Source of the DNA: Elusimicrobia bacterium UBA5214
GTDB taxonomy: Bacteria; Elusimicrobiota; UBA5214
NCBI GenBank assembly: GCA_002412545.1
Contig: DHVG01000014.1
Span: forward strand, 32,865 to 96,864
Length of the DNA: 64,000 bases
Direction: 5' to 3'
Each line of letters starts with the position of its first letter. Position 1 is the first letter of the stretch. Of the stretch, positions 61,901 to 64,000 are shown one piece after another. A program made the position numbers and the translations under genes. The notes under the pieces were generated by a model. The model was given only the letters and a program-made list of their open reading frames with translations, did not search any database and was not told the DNA's origin.

Positions 61901-64000
61901 CTTATAGCGGTTACTCAACCAAGTTAGTCACTCATAATAATTACACAATTTTTGCTAAAGGATGGGATGTTGCTGGTAATTACCAGACCGCTTATTCTTC
62001 CACTACCTTCACTTATGATGTTACTAAACCAACCTCAACGATTACTTATCCGATTAACCAACTGAACACTAACCAACTAACCACTATCTCCGGTACGGCA
62101 ATTGATGCCTTTGGCTTGTCCGAGGTAAAAGTTTTAATCCGTGATTTGACCTATCCGACAACCTACTGGCAAGGTGGGACAACTTGGGGTTCAGTGGAAA
62201 CTTGGCAATTAGCCACTGGTAAAGAAGACTGGACGCTTACTGCTCCGACTTGGACTGATGGTCGGGAATATGAAATTAAATCTAAAGCAAAAGATGTTGC
62301 TGGGAATGAAGAAATACCTTCCGCGGGTGTAATCTTCAAATTTGATATTACTAAACCGGCTTCACGGGTAAGTTATCCCGAAGATGGGAAATATTACTAC
62401 AGTTTAACATTGCTTTCCGGTTATGCTAACGATAGCTATACTGGTGTAGAAAGTGTGAAAGTATTAATCAAACGGTTAAGCGATAACCGGTATTGGAGTG
62501 GTACAACTTGGGAACCAAATGTCCAGGAACTGAGCACGATGCTTTCCGGTGCTGACCCGAGAAATGTTACTTGGTCGCGTGCCCTTGGTTTACCCAACTG
62601 GGAAGATGGACAACGGTATCAAATTCAGTCTAAGTCATACGATAAATCGGGTAATGCTGAACTTGAACCTTTACATTCGGGAGCAACCTGGCGTTGTGAC
62701 CAGATTGCCCCAACTTCAAGGATTACTTTACCGCAAGATGTTTTGTCGCAAAATAAAGGTTATAATTCTTTACCGACAATTTCTGGCACGGCGAATGATT
62801 CATGGGGAGTAAGTGAAGTAAAAATTCGTATCCGGGATAATTCTATTAACGAGTACTGGAATGCAGTAAGTAGTAACTGGGTAACTGCTGAGGTTTGGAA
62901 TAAAGTTAGCGGTACGGCTACCTGGACTTACTCTCACCCTAATCTCCAGTGGGTAAATAATCGTACTTATCGTTTAGAGACGCAAGCGTATGATTTAGCC
63001 GGAAATACGGAAATCAACTGGTCAACAACGACATTTAAGTATGATATTTATCCACCGGAGTCAGCGATTACTCAGCCGAATGTTAATCTCTTGAACTATT
63101 TAGCCACTATCTCCGGCACAGCAAGAGATTATGAAACCAAGACCGAGTTAGTGAAGTTACGGATAAAACGGGATGATAATTATTACTGGACAGTTGATGG
63201 TTGGAAAACCTTCGCTGACCCTTCCGGTGCCTGGCTTACTACTCAGGGGAGTGGTGCCGGGGAAATCATTTGGAATTACACTCATGAAGCACTGTATAAT
63301 CCTTTACACGCTTTATATCCGGCTTGGACAAGTGGGAAAACTTATCTGCTTGATTTACAAGCAAGCGACCCATCGTTACCTTCAGCCAATGTGCGTACCT
63401 CAACCTCAACCTTAATCTTCATCTTTGACAATCTACCACCGGTATCAAAGGTTACTTTCCCGGTTGATGATAGTGCGCACAATTCCTTAGGTTTAATTTC
63501 CGGTACTTCTTATGATGCTACTGCTGGTGTGCAAAAAGTACAAATCAGTATCCAGAATTTGACTGACGGAACAAGTATTTACTGGACAGGAAGTGCTTGG
63601 GCAACAATGAGTGGACTGGAGACATCCTGGATAAATATTTCAACAGGTGCTCTTGGTGGGGCAACATTAAACTGGACTTATTCGCAGGTTCCGGATTCGG
63701 GTTGGAAGTATGATGGTACTGGTGGTAGATATTATCGGATAAGAGCAAGAGGATTAGATAAAATCAATAATTTGGAAACAAGTATCTCTTCCAACACCTT
63801 TATTTACGATATTACTAAACCAACCTCAGTGGTTACTTCCCCCGAAAATAATTCCTATCAATCGGATACAGCCGAAAGTCCGTTCCGTTATATTAAAGTC
63901 AGTGCTGCTGATTCAGCACATCTATTAAACAATAGTGGTATTTCATCTGTGGATACTATGCTTATTTGGGATGAAAATGAAACTAAAGAACCGGATATGG
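34966..64000 (+). CDS. Giant secreted Ig-like repeat protein, open at window end (at least 9,678 residues)
   Basis: A single frame runs from ATG 34966 to the window edge with no stop; the predicted mass exceeds 1 MDa. A second in-frame ATG at 35035 gives a more compact signal peptide (KKSWRRVLFVCLLFTFYCLL, cleavage near PKAYA). Residues about 55-400 form two beta-rich N-terminal modules (LTVNEIRLVISNDGDAAGKS, VDQVQIYIRKVGNPGDFKL). From about residue 420 there are about 75 tandem units averaging 123 residues. Each unit shows PTSxVTxP, SLPTISGTAxD, a VEIxI strand, a YWNGSSW aromatic turn, a second W-rich strand and YxIxSRAxDxAGN before FxYD. This is the logic of bacterial Ig-like (Big_7-like) domains. 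Presumably a surface adhesin or stalk. No anchor or secretion domain is visible in the window. All overlapping short frames are shadows. Confidence 0.9.
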   Translation, partial: MEPDSWSCLKAGKKKLQYELTRTMSPVYTNKKSWRRVLFVCLLFTFYCLLFATPKAYADYWWGNEIYITTQTTLGNMGDGSVGAYTEMRFTAQSNLTVNEIRLVISNDGDAAGKSVTWKFGIRPDSDYQENWISSASWTFNMPTSDTLSWYTSPSLPEVTLVAGFTYRITIVTTAESATKNAYLIALIPQTGRVPKDNVADTYANCFYNGTTALDREPVYMIGKSGVGYQGQPYYIGRLSNVTDAPKTVQVKVTSTTFAGQRFSVSGTNEPVDQVQIYIRKVGNPGDFKLKIADLTASSVFLDTTTFVAAGSVGSSFGWITYSGVTGKFLAGRQYRIYWFIDSQPTANDYYEIGAMETASGSPYEAETYKGTYVSGVSGADYQISTDGGVTWSEPGKAGDLPFKFYTDNTLPSFAVNQPQDNTWRKELLAIQGNASDNISPHPTKGISLFVHDFSPLIGFNRYWTGTGWTGYSTGDENDYNKWVSTGVTAGSWSYYMTWDPNHRYKIYVRAMDAAGNYSASNSTITFVFDQYAASPERPNSITQWPPGSYGFAGSLSTISGTAIDNEYGGIQWVKWRLLRGSDGYWWGGSNFGVTDPGWLDVGLLSPSGDQYNWESYISQSAQNDPAQFIQGTTYYIWTLSQDKVKNSLGNADPNDEVVFSTNTFRWDSGKPTAVITTPDNTGDKMVQKPTFSGTMADTLSGIKPSPDGVQVALRRNIDGLWWSKNSGVTGSDSDWSDTEKWVNCDYYVVGGTWSYVYAHSGTGLGSGDYWLRVRAKDNAANVMDTWELDVSSVTFEVDATPPETTVQMPITDDVNVRRNSMPTISGIVDEPAQYVELRIKDLTYGGTYWAGGSNWAAEETWVSIPYAVPWSTAPAGGFGFISGHQYEVTARARDTAGNLETPDGGNDQKSFTFENTPPNSKILYPAHGAYLSQLTQITGTAVDSGANPASGNAGLQSSPNGVQIRISNISDQSLYIWQSSATMQDGTNWFYVTSHQDQGAGDVSPSNWSRTFTGLSIQLANATYRIRARGIDASRDAAETGQRNVESVFTWEVNLTSFTFDNIKPVSKITNVTNNEYKNALPTISGTASDVDVPGQFASGVKIHIYDYTANKTYKGDGTWLDDVDDLSDSRWYSTTFTPYFTGASSGTWTYDCVYQSTPIWTHSYKYRIVSKAYDLAGNYEADVSTIYFTYDKYVGPPNPEEPSSTISIPADDSHFNVRFDSATGNATDGVDFTPDRTKLSDIRVRIRLLPNPYLGESTTRYFDRISENWLTPVSGNPSDWPQATADDGTFDEDKESWKWPTPSGGFFWNPWEAGVTTARTVKYDIISKAKDAANNWELDYTTRTFVYDLEIPTATITYPENNGYVSQTGKIQGTCADTYPGKFDLTETVNANKPMQVRVKDLRYNTTYYLFSTGWTNTTPDLAWSTATLSSGATFWYLDASPWETNVDYQANVRSRDKAGNWQILYDTKNFVADFTAPTSTVTLPIENWTDSSLPTISGTCYDNREIQYIYLQIRHTGGVKDGDVDAYWSVVGSSWSSTEVWVPVSSITVLSGTTWYFNSSGVNWGYFGNNQWFDIRCYAQDKAGNNQSIPADGNDFKYFSPPSATRVTVPPEPAGVEPYAYVKGEAGALPTISGTANEYTTSVKVAIRQLRDNYNWHGSSFSGPPVSGLELEDWVWLDTTTFNYPNWTYSTSTLVSAWENNTTYYVCSRGYGITNETSWPKNRFLYDAEKPSSTINIPINNQHYITLSTISCTAVDSPSLGKIDEVRVAIRKIFAGSYYWWRVVDSTWVVGSENPVEPPTEPNDFNATTWSSPDWYLVVNSTTVWEDGRWYNLYSRAKDKAGWAQVWGGTYKYGESTFLCDRSTPVAMVTEPVHGSTKTALTMISGTCDDDDPDNGGPLEKGTVERVEILIQNLNDTEGLPYFNDSDWQGDAIWLSTNNVSGGRFKIYVSSWEYTFASPPWTSGKRYLIVSKARDKAGHWQDNFVVSQSSSVFTYDNQAPNSYLVLPDPNKPETNTLSIISGTSADVLQTYYAGISQVPARIKITVQNLTQGNTYWKGTDWGVDVTTLNPTWILSIDDRTVRWRYTGITWPSDQQYQIRYWALDNAGNEQTTPGSFVVIYDTTPPTSKINSPIHDLPINQLTQITGTANGNYSGLEKVELLISSQTGSIWTTLGTYDTNNDTSSAGNFTVTWSTQVAISWQDGVRYRIVSKARDNATNYEVGLSTVEFLYDTLQPVVSITTPVAGASYGSSTKQLTTLYGAANDAGGNPSGLSRVELRISSGTAPASYWHPGLSQWLLNQSSWVMVNGLSSWDYASGNIWANGKEFKVEARGYDLAGNTSTVVSNNFYYDTQAPNSVIRVPNKEYYRENELTLISGTAADVGVAGIDRVMVRISSGIFDWTGSSWTTDTTWIKMNWGSPTWSTGTIPSLTDGGEYVVRSQAVDKAENVQTTISSYTFKNDTSKPVTVITDPNQTNEKSLATISGTAKDSAPGQLSKVDLAIWNKNITKWWNNNNRAWDIDGPEPAETIPSGAWFSYPLMRLDPPNDWTQWGATFTWTTGSQYRVSARSVDIAANYDTIYSTSPLFRYDPLAPLSYVSQPANATYICSLAAISGTTTDQAYGNSGVTSVRFGIRNNYLNSWWSGGGATEGDKFNQPAPPTFYFSVVPTGSEPARDWQYSGLTTADLVSGTSYYITTRAEDAAGNEELYFNIRGSTFVFDTTKPTATVTLPEVTYYKTLATISGTCSDLAASVERPLKSGVKKVELAVQEVASGKYWNKVDTFSVVELTTVTALSTDNWASNWYSTSVVNSAWQHGQEYRIKVWATDLALPIPGNVGNLSEKIFTFDTSSPVASVNYPSAGSYVKQTLISGTASDTVSGVGKVELALREYPNGPWWNGSTFTAGSEQWFTTSSWNGSQWSWSVFSLQDGRDYQVKTKSADIAGNWKEQTGPNYTFDISSPTTGVTSPKDGEHYKELTQLQGTANDAKGIPTNSVYYALQEYPNGPWWNGSTFSVTGASPNWLKANNSQDQGTISWSTGTISYQSNYRYTLISRAVDIAGSTGPVSSGVTFTYDTSSPTASVLMPPTGTPAYQSLPTLSGAWSENTNGQVITVKVKIQRFNDSWYYTGSGAVWSENEVWITTYSAVPVGFWSSTWTWTIPTGQGYFWESGKKYIIVAKALDKAGNEQDSFTAGTSSNAFICDRDLPTSGVSIPNQQWVQSLTTISGTASDPNSPYNAGVNGGLSEVKLVISRLVGANTEYFNGSDWAGARDTVTVTAVSPPNFSSWYYAAIWNKWTTDLKHTIATYAMDKIGNLQTTPGSYVVIYDTTPPTSKVNLPNDNTLSSIPQISGTANGELSGLEKVNLKIEDLSNNYTWTGSSWSVDTNWLTSSGGSGSGTNVEWSTSPAVSWTSGREYRIVSRAKDRAANYDTLLSTFTVIYDTHSPTVVINLPTTEGESYSESKPLSMLSGTAVDNPSGVNSSIDKVEIKLSSGSYYWTGSSWTTNDTWIRMNQSGSPTVSWSTGTLPAWSDGVTYQLNVRVYDQAGNLVTGTRSFKYDTQAPISRIQVPTKEYYRENELTLISGTAADVGVAGIDRVMVRVSSGAYDWSGSSWGAGTIWLRMNQTNPPEPITWSTGTLPVLSDGAEYIVRSRAYDKGENYQATDSTYAFKYDTSKPTVVITKPGSAYDRSVPTISGTAYDPPRGRVNRVELRIWSVGNSRWFDRAEDKWSTTWNNEINHADLAWFVVTNTSTWEVWYATFTKWTDGYDYKLHSRVYDEVGNYSTTYSTREFRYDSLSPQITVTNPANNTYVSTFTVISGEASDPGNSGVSSRYVAIRNNQTMQWWGGGSFNQSGLYDIDVGAGEGSWTYPVLKPSDLNSGASYYITTKGQDGAGNIRDWFNVDSSTFVFDKTKPVSAVTLPAPAVEFYSSLPTISGNSSDPYEVPERPLVSGVRKVELTIRDNTSGQTEYNKYWNGSAWDTTVTTFPALTTDNWATWYSTGTTLPLGNAWKQGHQYHIRAWAYDKALPLPGNLQDPVAEKYFKYDSSAPRAFIVSPVNNDKYRELTAISGTALDYPLAPLSRSDLDKVELLITRVEDGWQWTSSSWTNVGTWWQAITPTVGGDWDYNDLSGAWQSGKQYNISVRAYDKLNNYQSPPTTNTFTFDNTAPVSSVSRPEQGKGYSTADPLSTISGTAYDATTGVNNVQISVKIFNWNGSGYQAGQNRYWEWYSSSGGFTASESVEIWRQTTIYEVTGSTVKWRFTDISSTTWPTPYGYLIRTKATDNTANVESPLPRNFSIDNSPPQSAIQYPSAPSYRTIAIISGTAEDSPSGISKVELQIWAESGSQAGKYWYHSAQDWISGSTWVPTAVTAYDTTATWTYTNVPANWPPSGGYYRIWSRAKDTAGNTETPTTEEYVRFSADNQVPQPLIQRPQHNTGYSPSKPLSTISGTAIDDFGGIKEVRIRIQRLSDGNYWDNSGFSPGYTGDELIVWRVAYSTDQAEVLGPVTWQLPHSEGGNVPNWGAGEAYNILARTEDYGGNKSTFTVSVNSNTFTWDSAAPEIVINKPLTSATTPVYSAMTAISGTAIDKPDAPLYNSGVAENWLRIYYLSAGATYFWNGTEFSSWSYSANGILLTGTTNWYHTDTEFQEGSAWTNGTLYYVSARSKDNADNWSSWITNTFIYDTQAPNIVINLPVGGKSYKNLSQITGTATDTHSRVKKVELAIRDLTYPNTYYTGSTWIYSSEDVWFDIGTFAEAPNVTWVWNVPTPATTWTDGRTYNIRARAFDAAINTSTVAGPWSFKDDKTPPSTRITPYPENNKYYANILTISGTAEDTTAGIKRISVQLKRDADGYTWDTSTNAWKSGEYWFNLNYNEPYQSAQSWTVAVTTTDNQGSPTWGDGLKYKIYSKAADGVVNVNQEETTFEAGRNLITLDVDRQVSLFTVQTPLNNTYYRSLPTISGTCQDQGPAGVKEVYVAVRVEGGNFWGGSAFDSDNPGVNPNAWRPATLSSGATFWYFTETGAAWISGGKYRMFLKVVDNGGSVNQQTNWTSGGNFFRVDWTAPMSRVVNPASSDYRNTGLITISGTCSDGVGVGVERVRLYIKRTEDGEYWSPTSSGWSSSVDFYSIVPTGSPPDQQWEQDVSGVSWKTGYKYEIQSIARDAVTEPSPAYNYEVNWSTNVYYYDTTFPVSKIGLPENNSWKKTLSQITGTANDPTITDPSVGVPGTPSDIQKVEISIKRHSDGKYWTGSSFSVSEVFWSSTTVSQIVPTSHTWTYSMLNSYWTNNSSYTIVNRAYDKASNLAWGTTNYFIFDTSAPASAVTYPATLGTVPSYPVHTVMPTISGTASDYGIGAIERVEVRLQRMDNNRYWSASSGWIDGSTSVVTTWDVTKWYWSTTGIDWISFVNYQVDSQAYDKAGNPSGWSTVRTFRLEPPRPASAITNVVHNKSYQSVSNIAGIVSESPATIRLDLRIKRETDNYYWSDSSATWVNYSTWVVLTNPSLSWSYGHANLQFVHPSSYTVISRARSDQQVWEFDDENNPPVPGSSPNSLTFRVDNQAPNIVINEPSVSFYKSLVTLSGTASDTPAGIKTIEVNIKRQDNHYWRVSNSSWTASEVWNSTTSLSGGIWQLVLPSNPWVDGITYEIKARAYDNSLPTPGNWAVSAVKSFTYDLSYPTATLTYPQADWIMSNIPTISGTVNDSTPDTLGNPVKEIRVTLKDNNYPVSPYFASWQDGVGWVPGESEIWNLAILYTSSWTYTMPAASEMNNERRYTLVVRAEDKAGNTQTTFAVGSSSINFRMDKQGPTPSVTYPTVDQAINPADPFVLTGQLSDNLAGGATVELQLTRLVDGNTYYWNPGISQWTTDISTFAPTTFTGTEPKYWTYSIGKTNIYSDQQYKIKVRGYDAGRPSGNLSAWNNAGAGTNFVLDWTPPVSKINYPINQSLINQLTQITGTANADFAGIQGVSLSILNTRTTEYWSHYQQNWVTVSTWIPANVTVGRGTQTWTYIIPNTAWTDGTRYRLVSRTLDFAGNYDVTLSTVTFLHDKSAPVTTTTIPDKNYYGASTNQLPTISGTAKDLPDSPLSNAGLEKVELRIYNETNLKYWNGSSWIDNSTWVVVSGSTSWTYPAPNNPLWQDGKKYYLYSRGLDYAGNLSTWTTGWFIYDTTLPLSVIREPLSVYVKSLPTISGSATDSGTGEKSKLLKVEVAITSSTLYHQGNNSWSSSEKWFNVDTAVEGLENVVWYSTTALPAWATNTTYEIRVRAQDRSLNYQLPITSYTFIYDTTKPTVEIKQPAYSIVSLLSTISGTASDTSPGVLDKVELRIRNESNQKYYSTSSGLFEILEGNRETAWFTAQTTTSWSIWYTTFTWPAEIAYRIEARAYDKADNLCVEYSTKTFTYDTTKPQSWVNLPTNNTSLRGLTTISGTSSDTNGVYQVKLSIQCLFDNKYWDSSDFTPTSPFWDDAAGQAPWTYAELNVGKLTSGTSYYIQSKAFDNAQPRNEEIPDSARSSRFIWDVTSPTSTVTYPVNQSPINQLTTISGTSADILPFSGAQISGISAVKISIEELGANLFWKYGTGWLSGEQWNDATVYLSSWVFTNIPTWQTGKQYRIKSRAYDKASPTPGNDQYESATGGGIQAGYTITFDTTPPMVLIQKPVNNGYYGPSNTLPTISGTAVDPLPFVGGAISDINNVRVAIKQIGDNYWNGISFSSASISWRATKFLAPTWEYPGGLSGENIPNWQDGNKYEVTVEVFDKAGNTSGQLTYTFTYDEQLPVSVIRLPNREYHKAGELLTISGTATDPGGANKSDLEKVEIAIQDEPDTAGTKYWNWSAQLFNLDTASYTTTNAGTLTNWQHTWLPAWLNGTKYRIYSRAKDKAQNYQSPIFSFTFTYDITPPTILILKPDSFWERSIPTISGTASDTSPGVLDKVELRIREASGLLRYWNNPTQSWGGVTAENAWFGYPAMQSPDWTQWRSTFTAWANGTDYETNARALDKAGNYSVLYSTKSFRYDSVAPKSWVTLPSSNSVINTLTQITGTSTDSTVLELGGSGITEVLIAIRRNSDNQWWNGSNAFNQPNAQWLPRSNVDDDWRYTSLTSDNLTTHTSYYIMTKARDKATNEEFEPGNGPVTFWYDKSAPVSAINLPPTDGIIYKTLPTISGTASDTAPNNTKTAGLAEIKLQIRDNTLSKYWTGTGWDTAISTITLTASGETFTWTCSIADTNWTTGNNYSIKVWAVDNVGNSAVSSPVTRTFTFDNTPPDSKVTIPSSGLFYGSLPTISGTASDSGRGNSSIVSIQISIREQDGSWWNGSTFSASTEQWFSTTTWSAPNWTWTTPPLQTDKRYVVYSRAKDEPGNQQTVYTYNTFTFDMTKPVSKINLPNTSLVRELLTISGTAIDLGNYPSGINKVEISIYNLTDSRYWNGSNWDSTDEVFLLTGYNSETKEWKYTTLYSTTWVSGKQYRIKFWATDNVNNLEVPEQVFTFTFDNVPPTVELTAYTAGSYLLSLPTISGTASDTTAGVKQIKIYIRDTDANLYWTGSGWGAAGVLYWRLTNGTTSWNYPKSPDTLPSWESGRKYEVRPWAEDNANNVSSGTVKAFCFDNTKPNSRIILPLHSKYYSSIPTISGTAIDPIPTGQSYAAGVKEVKISFKDNYLNKYWNGLSFGADSETWLPVSGTTTWTYSGYAGALDSGRSYTIVSKSWDKSTPGNEEITYEVSVNTITFIYDVSKPTSVVTYPLDGRYYRSATLTVISGTQVDLAPFAGALVAGVPAIAGAVKVSIQDLTYSSTYWLDGTGWVSGAEQWNDAVVYPSSWVFTNLPVWETGRRYKIRSRAYDKAEPIANDQYDAYSQAGYTVIFDISVPSVLIQTPVNNGFYGSGETPLSVISGTAVDYPSAPLVKSDIDYVRLQVRSGSYYWAGSSWVATAIWLPTNYSGGNWGYPGGLSGQNMPTWSDQTEYTIIAEALDKAGNSSGQLTYTFIYDTSVPTSRITSPNKRYLNTYLTTISGTTNDLYTTKSDLKETYIAIRLESGNWFRWSDMTFTLTTSSWTKVDTGGTYLQNNWTHSWNLPNWQTDITYVIYSSATDRALNRQVSISSFTFSYDITKATSVVTLPAPAITYYSSLPTISGTAFDGTSGVEQTKIYIKDVLSNRYWTGKMATGWGTAGVIIWRLTNGTTNWTYPVSDDNIPTWIELGKGREYEIKPWTIDFAGNESSGTAKTFRFDDEKPKTQINLPLNTKYYRSLPTISGTAADITAGTYASELKEVKISIKDNYLNQWWSGSDFDKASEEFQPATNLSGLWTEWSYTGYAGKLFNGRSYTIRTKTWDNSTPENEEISYTVGVNTVTFVYDTGLPLSVVGYPLSVYVNSLPRISGTADDVLSKVSQVEITLKNLSTNRYWDGDSWESSEYWLNTSTSGISPSTWTYTTLPVWVHNSSYTITSRAKDNALPTPNIQTPQTSFTFTYDTAPPTSVVNYPGNNAILKILPTISGSAVDTPAGINLVEVSFREAPSGPYWNGSTFASTTEQWFITTWDGSKWTWNSPILRDGYQYLVRSRAKDNADNQEEPTSGIIFRYDITQPVSGISQPLHNQWYNSLLTISGTASDASGINKVEIAIQENPATGNWWSGTLFSGSVVKWFTVTGAENWTYSALPSWESGKEYRIISQATDKAGNIEKDSIVDQLPASWFKFDNIVPVSKVTYPPSGQVYSVVSIITGTANDNYAGVNQIELRILDSDGKCWNSSAFVSGEQWVQATVYSSSWAYTTVVNWTTGKSYQLTSRAKDRAGNTETEVPGYDVEFTFDNTQPNTYIQIPGNNKYYRSLTTISGTAYDATAGISRVDVALQNKLTGKWWGGSAFNSDTQQWFTAEGSTTWNYSFNDSNWLNDNFYLVLSRATDISQPANIENVFAVNVNSNTFVVDKVVPTTLITYPTNGLITNVITTISGTSTDPGTYPSGVNKVEIAIKNNATAKWWDGSDFIAGGEQWLTATGITSWTYSGYSTKLVTHNNYTIFAKGWDVAGNYQTAYSSTTFTYDVTKPTSTITYPINQLNTNQLTTISGTAIDAFGLSEVKVLIRDLTYPTTYWQGGTTWGSVETWQLATGKEDWTLTAPTWTDGREYEIKSKAKDVAGNEEIPSAGVIFKFDITKPASRVSYPEDGKYYYSLTLLSGYANDSYTGVESVKVLIKRLSDNRYWSGTTWEPNVQELSTMLSGADPRNVTWSRALGLPNWEDGQRYQIQSKSYDKSGNAELEPLHSGATWRCDQIAPTSRITLPQDVLSQNKGYNSLPTISGTANDSWGVSEVKIRIRDNSINEYWNAVSSNWVTAEVWNKVSGTATWTYSHPNLQWVNNRTYRLETQAYDLAGNTEINWSTTTFKYDIYPPESAITQPNVNLLNYLATISGTARDYETKTELVKLRIKRDDNYYWTVDGWKTFADPSGAWLTTQGSGAGEIIWNYTHEALYNPLHALYPAWTSGKTYLLDLQASDPSLPSANVRTSTSTLIFIFDNLPPVSKVTFPVDDSAHNSLGLISGTSYDATAGVQKVQISIQNLTDGTSIYWTGSAWATMSGLETSWINISTGALGGATLNWTYSQVPDSGWKYDGTGGRYYRIRARGLDKINNLETSISSNTFIYDITKPTSVVTSPENNSYQSDTAESPFRYIKVSAADSAHLLNNSGISSVDTMLIWDENETKEPDM
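35086..35120 (+). repeat. Heptanucleotide array (TGTTTAC)x5 encoding the giant protein's signal core
   Basis: TGTTTAC-TGTTTAC-TTTCTAC-TGTTTAC-TGTTCGC, translated CLLFTFYCLLFA. Confidence 0.85.
36230..63850 (+). repeat. About 75 tandem coding repeats of about 370 bp
   Basis: ISGT-type codons recur at roughly 36641, 37439, 38219, 39462, 40622, 41405, 42090, 42804, 43574, 44636 and so on to 63498, a mean spacing of about 368 bp. Pairwise DNA identity is usually low, but 42061-42150 is identical to 45673-45762. Blocks about 3.6 kb apart (ten units) are more alike than neighbours. Confidence 0.85.

Noticed and set aside
36206..63748. Dozens of 60-143 codon ORFs on both strands in the 35-64 kb region
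   Set aside because: All are shadows of the giant frame; the plus-strand ones share the same offset frame, as expected from repeat-encoded codon bias.
36230..63850. CRISPR-like periodicity
   Set aside because: The period is about 370 bp, the repeats are coding and diverged, and there are no short identical repeats with unique spacers or cas genes.

Overview
The window looks like chromosomal DNA of a Gram-negative bacterium from an uncultivated lineage. It is AT-rich, uses Shine-Dalgarno sites, and encodes several outer-membrane beta-barrel or PorV-type proteins, lipoproteins, ComEC and SmpB/tmRNA. PorV-like barrels, secreted HEAT-repeat proteins and a giant repeat protein together recall phyla such as Omnitrophota, Elusimicrobiota, Desantisbacteria or WOR-3. 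I cannot place it more precisely without phylogenetic markers.

Layout. 0-1.4 kb: a response-regulator receiver domain continuous with a PorV-like outer-membrane protein. 1.5-30.8 kb: almost entirely minus-strand genes. These are NAD kinase, a P-II-like protein and a DUF1538 membrane protein; a putative ThaI-like restriction-modification pair with a neighbouring membrane protein; a beta-barrel; radical SAM, AlkD-like, toroid, amidohydrolase, DUF3795 and ABM-like proteins; a LysE exporter; methyltransferases; an ORF6N protein; a DUF4143 ATPase with an operator-like palindrome in its promoter; an MA-type peptidase and ComEC; a PPi-type phosphofructokinase, a class II aldolase and AccA; secreted HEAT and barrel proteins; a purine permease; and DUF1015 and TPR proteins. 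30.9-32.5 kb: smpB, ssrA, a GIY-YIG protein, tRNA-Leu-like debris and an intact tRNA-Leu(CAG). 32.6-35 kb: a sigma70-type promoter, a c-di-GMP-I (GEMM) riboswitch, several small genes on both strands and a HEAT-repeat protein. 35-64 kb: one uninterrupted reading frame of at least 9,678 codons, still open at the window edge. It starts with a signal peptide and holds about 75 tandem Ig-like units of about 123 residues.

Two themes stand out. The first is the giant surface protein (predicted mass over 1 MDa). It lies about 2.1 kb downstream of a c-di-GMP riboswitch, which suggests but does not prove second-messenger control of adhesion. Its units are also organised in a higher-order period of about ten. 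The second is an unusual load of short repeats that have entered genes: nested palindromes with filled and empty copies, 12-bp-core terminal-inverted-repeat elements (one ending exactly on the tmRNA 5' end), in-frame hairpin elements inside four ORFs, and heptanucleotide tandem arrays that supply the hydrophobic cores of several signal peptides and the smpB start codon.

Gene assignments come from motifs recognised by eye. No database search was run.
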